Source: Cryptomeria japonica (taxonomy: Eukaryota; Streptophyta; Pinopsida; Cupressales; Cupressaceae). Taken from it: a stretch of 64,000 nt of DNA. The stretch lies in contig NC_081413.1 of NCBI RefSeq assembly GCF_030272615.1, forward strand, positions 720,640,367-720,704,366. Direction: 5' to 3'. This document shows positions 10,617-20,940 of the stretch, in pieces (the stretch's first letter is position 1; each line of letters starts with the position of its first letter). Below the pieces are notes generated by a model. That model saw only the letters and a program-made list of their open reading frames with translations, made no database searches and had not been told where the DNA came from. The position numbers and the translations under genes are program-made.

Positions 10617-12492
10617 GAAAAGGCCATTAAGGAAGATGTATTAAAGGAAACCGACATAATAGAAGATGAGTTGGCAGCCCCACAACCTGAAGCTCATCTA
10701 TCATTGGTAGGTACTTCTTCGGAAGGTGACATGCCAACAACCTTTAAAAGAGTTGTTAGGAAAAGAGATCCCTCACTGGCAACCACTCCTTCACCTAGAA
10801 GGACAAGGCAGAAGCAACAAGCTGTGAGATCTCCGGTCAGAAAGGTCACACCTAAAAGGAAGCTAACTCCTAAGGAAAAGAAAAAGACAAAACCTGACTT
10901 GGCACCTCTAGACATTTTGCTAAATGAGATCACAGAGGAAGGAAAATTGAAAAACATAGGGAAAATTTATGACACTCTATCTGCTGATGAGAAAGGGCAA
11001 GTTGAGGAGAGTGTAATACTGCATATGGACATGTTCAAAAAGTTTTTGATGGAAGTAATCAATGAAATTCCTGATGATTTATACAAAAGACTTGAGGCCA
11101 AAAGGCAAGGAGTGATTGAATTAGACAAGAATAAAAATAGAAAAACTACTTGTTGTATATCCGATAAACTCTCCAAAGGAAATTGATGATCTGATTGCTT
11201 AGGCAAACCGAACAGTTTTCTCCACTGCACACTGGCATATTTCACTGATGGCAGGAAGAGTTATAGAAGTTATAGAGGAAATAAAAGATGGTTGGGACAT
11301 ATTCCTGGTTGAAAAGGAAAAACAAGAAGAATACAGGAATCCCAAGCCTATTAAGGTATATCATAAGGATAAGGACAAAGGGAAAGGCAAAGTTGGTGGA
11401 CCTCCAAGCATAAAGGTTAAAGACAACCTACCTCCACCTATAAAAATTACAACCCCTGAAAGCCAACCGGCAGCAGAAAGCATGGATGTAGAGGATAGCA
11501 ATCCAAATCCTGAAGTCCTATACACTGTAAATGTTGATACCCAAAAGATCAACATAACAGTTGATAAAGATACAACTAAAAAGTTAGATATGGCTAAAGA
11601 GCCTCCGGTAACAGGAGATACAAAGCAACCGACAGAGGATACAGGGAAAAAGGTGGAATTTGAGGCACAAACAGAGAAACCAACAAAGCTAAAGGCTCCA
11701 AAACGGGCTCACAAGGAAACAATGCCACTGGTAAGCAATGAAGTAGGAAAACCAGTGCTAAAAGAAATGCAAACACAAACTGAACTACCAGAGGTCAATA
11801 GAAGAATGGTTATTTCCACCGGCACTCAGACTCTTGGATCATCATCAACATTCAAGTCAACTAATGTGACTACGGTATTACTTGAATCCATTAAGAAAAT
11901 AACCGACTATAGTTCACATGCTTATAAAGAAATAGATGATTCAATACCAATTTTGAAGATAATTGCTTCTAATTGTAATATAGATAATAAAGATTATTTA
12001 GGATAGTTGGATACATTATGTAAATTCATTTATGGAAATATTGATAAAATAAAGGAAGAATCAGTAAAGGACATGGTAGAAAAGGAGAAACATAAATTCT
12101 TTGATGAAGAAATAAAGAAGTGTAACAGAGACTTTGACACACTTCTACCGAAACTATGTAGTTTGTTGAAAGAGTATAAAAATTTGTATAAAGACACATG
12201 CAAAACAAACTTCTTGACTGTAGATATTGACAAGAAAATAAGCAAGACACGGGATGAGATAAATAAGCTTGCAAACAATTTTGTCAACTCACCGGATTCA
12301 CTATCTGTTTTTGAAGATAAGTTAGCAAATTTTGAGGAAGAATTGCTTAAACAAGAAAGAGAGAAAGAGAGAATAATAAACAAGGCAAAACACTTGAGAT
12401 CTAAACCGAGTCCAAGATTGGACTATCTAGCATCTCTACGGAAGGAAATCTCAGAGGCATTAGCACAGGGAAGTAAAACACTGGCAGAGTAA
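10617..12492 (+). pseudogene. N1 ORF2 second part: basic/disordered then coiled-coil protein
   Basis: Continues in frame after the 10614 stop (EKAIKEDVLKETDIIEDEL), suggesting one ancestral long frame or recoding. Residues from about 10730 are basic and Pro/Ser/Thr-rich (RRTRQKQQAVRSPVRKVTPKRK), like a nuclear or nucleic-acid binding tail; then a helical section (LNEITEEGKLKNIGKIYDTL). A frameshift occurs between about 11130 and 11240. The rest (11248-12492) has an acidic linker with many Thr/Pro and a coiled coil (FEEELLKQEREKERIINKAKHL) ending LAE* at 12490-12492; a stop lies at 12004-12006. N2 carries the same arrangement at 30600-32651. No enzyme domain is present. Confidence 0.62.
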
Positions 12493-12850
12493 TTGTAGCA
12501 TCTCACCAGTACTGTGAAAAGGACTGAAATAGTAATAAAAGATAGCAAAAAGTTTATGGATATTATAATCTTAATTTTGGGCGATCTTTTTCAGATAATA
12601 ACTACCCAACTATAGGGTTGAGGATATGGACAGATGTAACTACAAACTCTACTAACATCTTGACAACCTTTGTCATTGATGCCAAAGGGGGAGTAGTAGG
12701 ACGAGGAAGTTTAAAGATAGGAATCATATGCTCAGGGGGAGCCCTTCATATTTTTGGTAAACATTCTTTTTGGTAACTTTTTTGGACTACACATTTTGGA
12801 CACTTTTGAAATTTCTCATGAGTGTTGCTATCAATGCCAAAGGAGGAGAT
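12493..12850 (+). other. N1 3' untranslated region and polypurine tract
   Basis: Non-coding, containing two GATGCCAAAGGGGGAG/AATGCCAAAGGAGGAG repeats (about 12679-12694 and 12834-12849). The second, AAAGGAGGAGAT directly before the LTR at 12851, is the polypurine tract that would prime plus-strand DNA. The first, AAAGGGGGAG at 12685-12694, looks like a second purine tract about 155 bp upstream. Confidence 0.85.
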
Positions 12851-13658
12851 TGTTGGCATATGGACACTCCAATGAGACATTGTATGTGATTGAAGGTTTT
12901 GTCATTGATGGCAACCTTGCAATCCTATGACACCAGCAAGACATCATACCGGCAAAGTATTACACAGGCAAGACAGTGCACCAACATCAACAAGATCACT
13001 CTACACTGGCACCGTACTGACGCAGAAGAAAAGATGTATACCGGCATAGAGGTCGACAGGACTTTTGATATGTAATATTTTGTTTATTATTGTAAGCCGA
13101 CTTGGCAAATTGTAAAATGACTCTTGTATATAAAGGAGATCATTGTAGACATTTAGAGAGGTAATGTAGCGAGCATAAAGAAAATTATTAGGCAGACCTA
13201 ATGTGCGAATTATAGGTCAAGGGTATATGTAAAGAACAAAGTTAGAACTGGTACTGAATCTAGCATTGGAGATGCTATTGTAAAGTAGTACAAGTCATTG
13301 GATTAGTATAATCCTCATTGTAAGTCAGTGTGACTTCTCATTGAGCAGTGAGCTCTAGGCAGTTGGCCTTCCTGCATGTGCAGGCCCCTATTGTAAGTAA
13401 TATTCTCTTATTGGCCAGTGAGTGCATATTGTGGGTCACAAATCCCACTAAGGTTTTTCCCACACCGGGTTTCCTCATTAAACATCTTGTGTTATGGTGT
13501 TCTTTTCATGTGGATGTTTATGATTCTGTTTATTGCATTAATTCTTGCAAACCGGTATACTGCTATTTTATGTTCTGCATGTTTTAACTTAAGAAATTCT
13601 TATCACTGGTTAGATACTGATTCACCCCCCCCTCTCAGTATCTGTGGGAATCCTAACA
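12851..13658 (+). repeat. N1 3' LTR
   Basis: 808 bp, same termini as the 5' LTR (TGTTGGCA...CCTAACA), followed by the AAGAG duplication. It retains the better promoter (TATATAAAG) and an eight-C run before the end. Confidence 0.95.
13127..13135 (+). promoter_or_regulatory. TATA box in N1 3' LTR
   Basis: TATATAAAG about 280 bp into the LTR, the expected place of the U3/R promoter. Transcription from this LTR would run into 13.7-14.8 kb, towards ORF A. Confidence 0.55.
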
Positions 13659-13663
13659 AAGAG

Positions 13664-14462
13664 TTCTTTGCATTTTTCACAAAATACAATCCCCAGTCAG
13701 AGTCAATGTTATCTCGTGATTCGTCCTTCATAGCAAGACTAAATCGCCCTACAAATTTTTTATTTAAATCCTTATCTTTCTAGAAATTCCTTGGTTCAAT
13801 CCTTAATCCATTTATAAATTGTCTCTTAATCTGTAGCGCCAAGTTTTAATGGTCTATTTGAACCCCATGAACTCATTGAACCATTTTGAAGGGAGTTCAT
13901 AATGTTCATTTAGGTTTCATAGGTTCTAAGGTGTCTAAAAGGTTTTCACGCTAACGTTCACTCAAAGTGTTTTGCAGCGGTTCTTTTTCATGGTCGTGTA
14001 TGATGTGTTATATCCTCTTTCTCTAGGCCGTGAACCCTTTGAACCTAGTTCAAACATTTTAGTGGTGTTCAACCTGTTCAACAAAGTTCAAAAGACCAGC
14101 GACACTCAATAGAGTTAATCTTTTCAAAGAGAATTTTCTTGACGCAGTGTTCACTTTGCACTCCCTGAACTCTCATGAAGTCAGTTTAGATTGTTCATGC
14201 ATGTTCAAATCAGCTGGGTCCTATGGGATAAAAGACAAGATAGTGCATTTATTGCTAACTATGATGAATATTGAATCATATCTTGGGTGACATCAACTGG
14301 TTGAGCTTTCAAGGCAAGTAATCATTTTTGGGAATTGGCGGTTACTCAAAAAATGCCACCATGCATTCAATGCACACGTGTGATGTCCAATCCCAACGCT
14401 CAACACATTTGAGCTGATGATTGGAATTAATGCACTTAATAAGTTCGTATCACTTCTTTTCC
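13664..14462 (+). other. Spacer with GTTCA/GAACC-rich tract upstream of ORF A
   Basis: No gene. From about 13855 to 14215 the words GTTCA, GAACC and TTGAAC occur many times on both strands (for example TTTGAACCCCATGAACTC, GTTCAACCTGTTCAAC). A similar tract precedes ORF B at 20180-20480. The first 100 bp may be the remainder of the Gy1 LTR split by N1, but no terminus could be fixed. Confidence 0.5.
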
Positions 14463-14580
14463 TATAAGGTATGAAGTGATTAATTTCAGAAAACTTGTTC
14501 TTCATTGTTGCAGAGTTTTTGGATAGAAGGTTTGTTTGCTAGTAGTCGTCTGATTGGTCTCAACTGTGAAGGTGAGTTTG
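14463..14580 (+). promoter_or_regulatory. Putative promoter and splice donor for ORF A
   Basis: TATAAGG at 14463-14469 is followed about 100 bp later by a good plant 5' splice site, GAAG|GTGAGTTTG (GT at 14572). The same pair (TATA-like box, then AAAG|GTGAGT) precedes ORF B. An untranslated first exon and an intron ending before the ORF are inferred; the acceptor was not fixed. Confidence 0.4.
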
Positions 14581-14814
14581 TTTCCTTTCCTCTCCAGTGA
14601 TTTTTACCTACTTCTCCTCTATCATAATAAAATTTGCTGGGGAAAATAAGGGTTGTTATTTATGAATTATGAAGTCCACATTGTACCTTTTTGGGAATAT
14701 TTTTAGTCTTGCATGCACAGAGCCCATAGTCAGTAATACAGACTTGAAAGGAGAAAATCTGGAAGTTTTAAAGGAAAGGGTGTTTAAAGGAATTGATGAT
14801 TCATTTGGTTTAGA

Positions 14815-17760
14815 ATGAGTAGTGGTATCATAGAAGCGATAACCTTTCCTCCTGCTATCTCTTGCCCAGAACTAGTTAGGGAGTGTATTGCGAGGTATGA
14901 TCCTATTTCTGAAACTATTAAGAGAGATAATGGTGAAACCCTCCTCACAATTAACAGGGAAGTTATTTCCTCCATTTTCAAATTGCCTGATTATCAGTTC
15001 TCAAAATTTTCTCCCACCCAATCAATCACCGAGTTCAATGTAGATAAAACTGGACACCAGAATAATATAGAAAAGTATTGGTTGAAGGTTCCTCATAGGG
15101 GTGGCTCTAGATTACCTAAGTATCCCAACAAGAACCACATGCTTCCCCACATCCATGATTTCATGTTACTTCTACATCAAGTTAGAGGTTTAACTGAGGC
15201 CTACAATTTTGATGATTGGATTTACTACTATGTACAACTGGTGCTAGAAGGAAAGCAGTATCTTGATTGGGCAGAGCTGATTGCCAACTCCATGAGGGAA
15301 CAACTAAGTATGGTGAAAAAGTTCAAGGAAAATTTATTCATGTCCTCATATCTGATATATTGCTTGGCATGTGTTAAGGAGATAGTGGGAATACCTAGGC
15401 AGCTCGATGAGGGAGAGGTTTCTGTGTATGACTTTTACCCTATGTTACAAAAGGATAATGCTTCACAAGATTTTAGGAGAGTACATAATGCTTTCCTGGG
15501 AGATTTGTGTTATGAGTTAAAAAACATGAAAACCAAGAGAATATTTGAAGATGGATAGGCATTAGTGAAGAAATATGGTAATTTCTTTGTTTAGTTTCCT
15601 TGTTTTTGCTACATAAGAGTAGGTGGTTTTGAGGAAGAGCCTTTCAGACTTCCACATTTTTGTTCAGATTGTTTTGTTCTTGTTGAGGTCTGTAGGCACT
15701 TGGCCACCGTAATTAAGAAGGCTCAACCCAGAGATAAATGGGAGGATCATTTTCCTATTCAATTGGGTATTTTATCTTGTAGTTCAATGTTAGATGCTTT
15801 AAGAATTGGAGCCGACTTGAAGAACTTCAATTTTCCACTGTATCATGAAAGAAAGGGCTTTGACAATAAAGGGTTCTCACGGAGTCTTGGTTTGATGCCG
15901 CACCTTCCAATCCCACACTTGGAGGATTTTTGGGAAGATTGCAATGATGAGCTTGAAGTGTTCAAAAGAGCAAACATGAGAATGGTTTTGGAATAGGTAG
16001 TTTCACTACAGGTGAAACTTGATATAAGGGGAATCCAATAGGATTATCTAGAGCTTTTTGAACCCAGATACTTGGACCAAGCTGAACCCGAAAAGTCCTA
16101 CATTAATTGGGATGTAGAAGAAGAAGATGACATACAAGTTAAAACAAAGAGGGTCTTGGAAAGAACTACAGAATGGCTTAACAAGAGAAGAGCAATGAAA
16201 CTAGGCAACACGATTGGTCCTGCAAGAGGTAGTGATGCTGCTCTACATTCTCCAAAACACTTTTCTAACCCCACTTCTATGCATGTTCATGCAGGTAAAG
16301 ATAAGAAGCCATCTTACACCAAGCTCAAGCCCAATCCGGCTCTGGACTTTTCTGCTCCTCGATATACAAGGTCATAGAGTGCTGCGCAGAAGAGAATGGA
16401 CCATATCAAAGACACAGAGGCAAAAGACAAAATTCTTGATGCTCAAATTTTTGAAGTCGAGGACCTTGACAGTGACATTGTCAACATCATGGATTCTCAT
16501 GTGGTCACTATAGCCATGACGCCACCACCTAAGGTGATTGGAGGAACAACTAGTTCAAGTAAAACTCTTAAATGGCTAACCACTTCAATAAGAAAGAAAC
16601 AAAGTTTCATTCTAGTAACCATCCCAATTCAGGACATGGTGGTAAAGTACACCTAGAAGGGTCCCAAACAAAAGAAGTTCAAAACAACTGCCAGATTGGA
16701 TATTGATGAAGAGACTGCGAAGTGGGTTGCCGAGATTAATTCTTATAAGCCCAAAGATGAGAATAAGGAGGTTAATGCAGAGGACTTTGAGATCACCAAA
16801 GTTGAGCTCAAGAATATGAGTAGAGATTCGAATAATCACCTTTTTCTAGTTATTGGCTAAGAAGATGCTCACTAGGTCAGAGAAAGATGGGTAGGAGAAA
16901 AGGGAGCTGAAGTGACATATCAAAATTCTTGCTCAATTCATTGATACTATCGGTTGCTTTGGAGCACTTCCCATATCACATACTTCAGAAAGTTTTGACC
17001 CTACTACGCTAGAGAACAAGAAGTTGATGGGTCAAGTTCAGCGAGCCAAAAGCATCATGGGGGCTATGGAGAAATGGATTGAAGGAGTTATTAGAGATGG
17101 TGAAAAGTATATCACAAGCTCCAGGAAGTTATGCGACGAGATGCAAAGCCTCATTGCAGAGATTCATAATCAAATCATGCCATGGGAAAAAGTAGAGCAT
17201 AAATGGAAAAATGTCTTGCCCATGCTCACCAAAATAGAAGACTACATAGCCACCAAATTTTTGATAGAAAACTCAATCAAGTTGGTAGCTGATGAGTGCC
17301 AACTCTTCATATTGAAGAAGGCTATAATGTGGTGGGTACTCACATTCAAGTCTATGATTTTTGATGCGAGGACTTCTATTCATGAGCTTCAGGACCTTTA
17401 GTGTAGCTTGGTTAATGACAACAAAGTGGTTAATCCGGACCACAACTGGGAATCTGTGGATTGAACATGCAGGATGCAATAAAGGCTTTTAGGCTACACA
17501 TGGAGAAAGTTAGGGCCAAAGGCAATTTCACTCCCGAAGATATAACACAAGTTGCCCGAATTAAGTCCATAACATTTATCGGTAACGATCAGCTACCTAA
17601 GCATGCTGAGAAATGGTGAAGCACAAGTGGGATAAAGAATCTGATAAAGCAAAGATCAATGCCATGAAAAATTCTAGCCAATCTATAATTTAGGAGCTTG
17701 CAACCACCCACGATACACAGAAAAGTGGAGGAGAGGATGACGACCGAGAAGAAGCGTAGC
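14815..17760 (+). pseudogene. ORF A: unrecognised repeat-encoded protein, decayed
   Basis: About 980 codons homologous to ORF B, colinear over the full length. From 14815 to at least 16656 one frame is kept with only nonsense codons (15556, 15592, 15994, 16375, 16654 and others); later parts shift. Recognisable blocks shared with B: SGIIEAITFPPAISC, INREVISSIFKLPD, GGSRLPKYP, FDDWIYYYVQL, YLDWAELIANSM, NLFMSSYLIYCLAC, YIRVGGFEEEPFRLP and HLEDFWEDCNDE, then an acidic, Lys-rich tail and a helical C-terminus (17024-17401). No catalytic motif. The E-V-I-x-x-I-x-x-L-P block loosely resembles the one in N1 ORF2. The gene-like unit with its own promoter next to a gypsy element fits an extra ORF of a retroelement; a decayed host gene family is the alternative. 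Confidence 0.6.
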
Positions 17761-20160
17761 ATGATGATAATGCTCTATTTTTATTTTATGTGTTTTTCAT
17801 AATCTTGCAATGACTTCGAGACATTTGTCCCTAAAATACTCTGTTGGTTTTTATAACTGCTTCGGAGGAGGTCGGGTTTTAAGGGAGACCTCGTCTGTTC
17901 TTTAAAGCTACTATAAATTAGATTAAGATAGATAGAGAAGGGGTTAGAAAAAGTTATTTAGATTTTGTTTTTCGAAGTTCTATTTTGGTTGGAAGGAAGT
18001 CATTAGTTTCTCGAAATCTGACATTAGAAATAACTTATACATGTATTGTTGTGTCTTTGTTGCATGAAATACATATATATAAAGATCATATACATTTTTG
18101 GAGAAGGAAAACCTTTGAGTTTTGAATCTGTGGAGTGGTATTTCTTTGCAAATATTAATCTAATTTAACAACTGTGATCACCTTTTTGATGGTAAATGTT
18201 GTTATTATTCTGGAGCTCCTTTCTATGTGATTTTAAAAGATATGTGTTTGAAAAGAGATTTTATTTCTCTTACCTATTTTTATGAAGTGCTAAATTGGTG
18301 TTTCTGAACTTTTTTTTGATCACTTCCATTTTTCATGTTGAAGCGTTTTGAAGAATAGTTTTCTCTAAAATATTTGTGAACCATTAAGCTCTCATCTAAG
18401 AATGAAGTAGGCAGCCTTATGTGCTTTCAGGTTAAAAGCATACCAGTTTAATTTAATTAGATTATTCCCTGAATAACTAATGGAGGGAGCTATACCTATC
18501 AAAAATTTAGAGGGAAGTGGTGTATGTCACACTTACCCAACTGTTTAGTTGAAATTTTGTCTTTCAAAGAAGGCGATGGAATTTAAAACAATTTAATTTA
18601 AAGAAAGGAAAAAGTTTGTTCACTAACATTATTGTATTCATACACATTATCATTTTTGAGTTATATATATGATATGCAGTTTTTGGTGGTGATCTATTAT
18701 GCTTTTTTTTCCATGTATGCTTATATGATGCTATGAGTTATATGATGTATATCTATTTGATTCTATATGATTCATGAATGCAATGGTTACTACATGTATG
18801 TATCAATGATTCTTTATGAATGCAATTTGTTTCTATATGATTTAATGAATGATGCTTATGAATGGAATGGGTATTATATGTATGCATATTAGACTGATGT
18901 TTATGAATGCAACGATATCTATATGAATGCATTTTTTTGTATGATAATGTCAGAACAAATTTTTAACTCAGATGCACCTTGAAGAAATATTAGTAAGATG
19001 GTAGAGAGAAGTGATTGATGAAAGAATGATGTCAGAAAGGATATGATTTAGAGAGAAAATGGGAAACCAACAGATTATCAAGAAACATATGAGATGCGAA
19101 TGAAATTGAACGAATCATGAACCTATGTCATTTATTTTATTGTGCAATATATATTCATCACTGGGCCTTATTATTGAATAATGAAGCTTAGCACATCAGG
19201 GTATAAGGAACCAAGATGTAAAGATATCTCATTGCAAAAACAAACACGTAGCAGACAAGGAGTGAGCCCCTCCATTCTGGGAAATACAGTAGGGGTCAAG
19301 GTATGTGTGGCATTCATAAGTTGAATGCTCGTATCACAAACACCCACTAGAGAAATCTCCTTAGAACTTCATCGGTTCACACCACAAACAACAAACAAAG
19401 AGAAAGATAATGCCCATCATGGCTGCTCTAGTCACTTGTGGACATCCTTGAGTAGCATAGGAACATAATTTGTCGCCAAATGATAAAAGATAAAGACTGA
19501 CCTAGACAAAATTCAGCAGCTATATTGACCTTGTGCCTTCATTCTCAGTTGCTTGATGTGATGGTTGATAATGTCTAATCTCAGAAATTTGTGGACCCCA
19601 TTTAAGACCAACTTGTCTGATTTCAAGTGTATCCTCTTCTATTGAAGACAAGACAATGATCACTTTGATATGGATGTGATATGATTGACAAGACAATTTG
19701 ATCAATTGATTGCAAATTTTTGACTTGATAGTCGTACGCTTTGTTAACTTGATGTGAAGCGTTTGTTGGATATCTACTAGGGTATTTGTTTCTCACAAGA
19801 CATTTTATTGCAAGTTTTTCGATTGATTGATTTTTTATTTTTAGTTATTTTCCAAGAGTTTTTTCAATATTTTTGGATTACGTGGATTGATATTTGAATG
19901 TTTTTGAGTGATTTTTTTGAGGTCATTTTGTAGAAGTTTTTGGTTGATTTTTTTTGGATCGTATTATATGGATTTTTTTGGTATTTTTAGATTTTTCAGT
20001 GTTTTTGTGTTTCAGTGTTTTTCACTGTTTTCAGATTTTTTGTTTTTCACTTTTTTAAAGATATTTTCGAAGGACGTTATATAATTTTTTTGATTTTTTT
20101 AGGACTTTATATGAATGTGTTAGTCCACTCTTGAATTTTTTTGTCTTTTCGCGTTCTTTA
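17761..20160. other. AT-rich spacer between ORF A and the ORF B promoter tract
   Basis: No convincing gene. It holds a degenerate ATG/ATGC-rich field (18650-18960, listed separately) and strongly T-rich plus-strand sequence at about 19800-20160 (many TTTTTG and GTTTTT words). A similar T-rich stretch follows the integrase tail of Gy3 near 58890-59000, so this spacer may include remains of another gypsy post-integrase region; that is inference. Isolated ORFs of about 60 codons look random. Confidence 0.4.
18650..18960. repeat. Degenerate ATATGAT/ATGAATGCAATG repeat field
   Basis: Words such as TATATGAT, ATGAATGCAATG and TGATGCTTATGAATG recur irregularly every 30-60 bp. Similar words appear beside Gy2 (25925-26060) and Gy3 (57440-57830), hinting at a shared structural field of the gypsy 3' region. 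Confidence 0.5.
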
Positions 20161-20530
20161 AGTTTTTCCCCTTCGCAATTTTTCTTGAACTGAACCTCTC
20201 ACTTGAATCGTTTCAAGGTTCAAGGTTCAAGTTCAAGTGCAGTATGTGACATAGCGGCTTTTTAAAAAAAAAAAGGTGTTAAAGGTCTTGGTTGTTGTAT
20301 TTCATTGAACTTGAATCGTGAACCTTTAGAGTGGTTCAAGGTTCAAGGTTCAACATGTTAAAGAAAGTCTTGCGTAAGTCATGTTTTATAATGGGTAAGC
20401 TTCATGTTCGCGTGTTTTGCACTAATACTATTTTGAACTTGAACCTTTGAACTTCTTTTTGAATGGTTCAAGGTTAAAGGTTCAAACTTTGAGGATTATT
20501 GACTTTGGAGATAAAGTGAACAAGTGTCAG
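20161..20530 (+). repeat. GGTTCAA/TTGAACC-rich tract upstream of ORF B
   Basis: Contains several short tandem runs such as GTTCAAGGTTCAAGTTC, GGTTCAAGGTTCAAC and TTGAACTTGAACCTTTG. The word and its complement alternate, so stems can form. It corresponds in position to the tract at 13855-14215 (offset about 6.3 kb), which supports a conserved upstream control region. Confidence 0.65.
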
Positions 20531-20895
20531 TATATAAGGAATATTCTGGATTTAAAAGATGAACCTCAAGAAAATGAGTTGTGATGTGAATCTGTACTTG
20601 GGAATAATCATTCCAAATAATCATTTCAAGTAAAGGATTTGGAGGAGAAAAGACTTGTTATTAATAAACTGTCAAAACTTGATCTTTTCAGCACAATTTG
20701 GCATAGATGAGTATGCAATTTTCAAATCATGATAGATCGTACGACCGATATTTTAGGCCAGTCCCTAAGATTTGTCTTATTTAAAACAAGTTACTTCCCT
20801 TTATCATTTGCCCAATTTGGTAAGTAGAAGGTTAATGTAGGCGACATTTCTTGCTCTCGACTCTATGAATTCTTAGTTCTACATGAAAGGTGAGT
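20531..20895 (+). promoter_or_regulatory. Putative promoter and splice donor for ORF B
   Basis: TATATAAGG at 20531-20539, then a leader, then AAAG|GTGAGTGC with GT at 20890. The layout mirrors that before ORF A. Candidate acceptors (…TTCAG) occur at about 20952 and 20966. Confidence 0.45.
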
Positions 20896-20940
20896 GCAAA
20901 TTATTCCTCTTCTTGTTGGTTTTTATGAATTGAAAGTGTT

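Larger units (their letters stand above)
7050..13663 (+). mobile_element. N1: complete non-autonomous LTR retrotransposon without pol
   Basis: Two LTRs (7055-7866 and 12851-13658, TGTTGGCA...CCTAACA) are flanked by the identical 5-bp target duplication AAGAG (7050-7054 and 13659-13663). A primer site for initiator tRNA-Met follows the first LTR and a purine tract precedes the second. The interior codes for a coiled-coil Gag-like protein with zinc knuckles and for a long second ORF. No protease, RT, RNase H or integrase motif is found in either strand. Mobilisation in trans by a Ty1/copia-type partner is inferred from primer site and LTR termini. The LTRs differ by a few per cent by eye, mostly transitions, so the insertion is not recent. 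Confidence 0.92.

Noticed and set aside
13348-13783. ORFs at the N1 3' LTR (MSSRQLAFLHV…, MSAYCGSQIP…)
   Set aside because: They are LTR sequence; the same peptides occur in the 5' LTR before the true Gag start.
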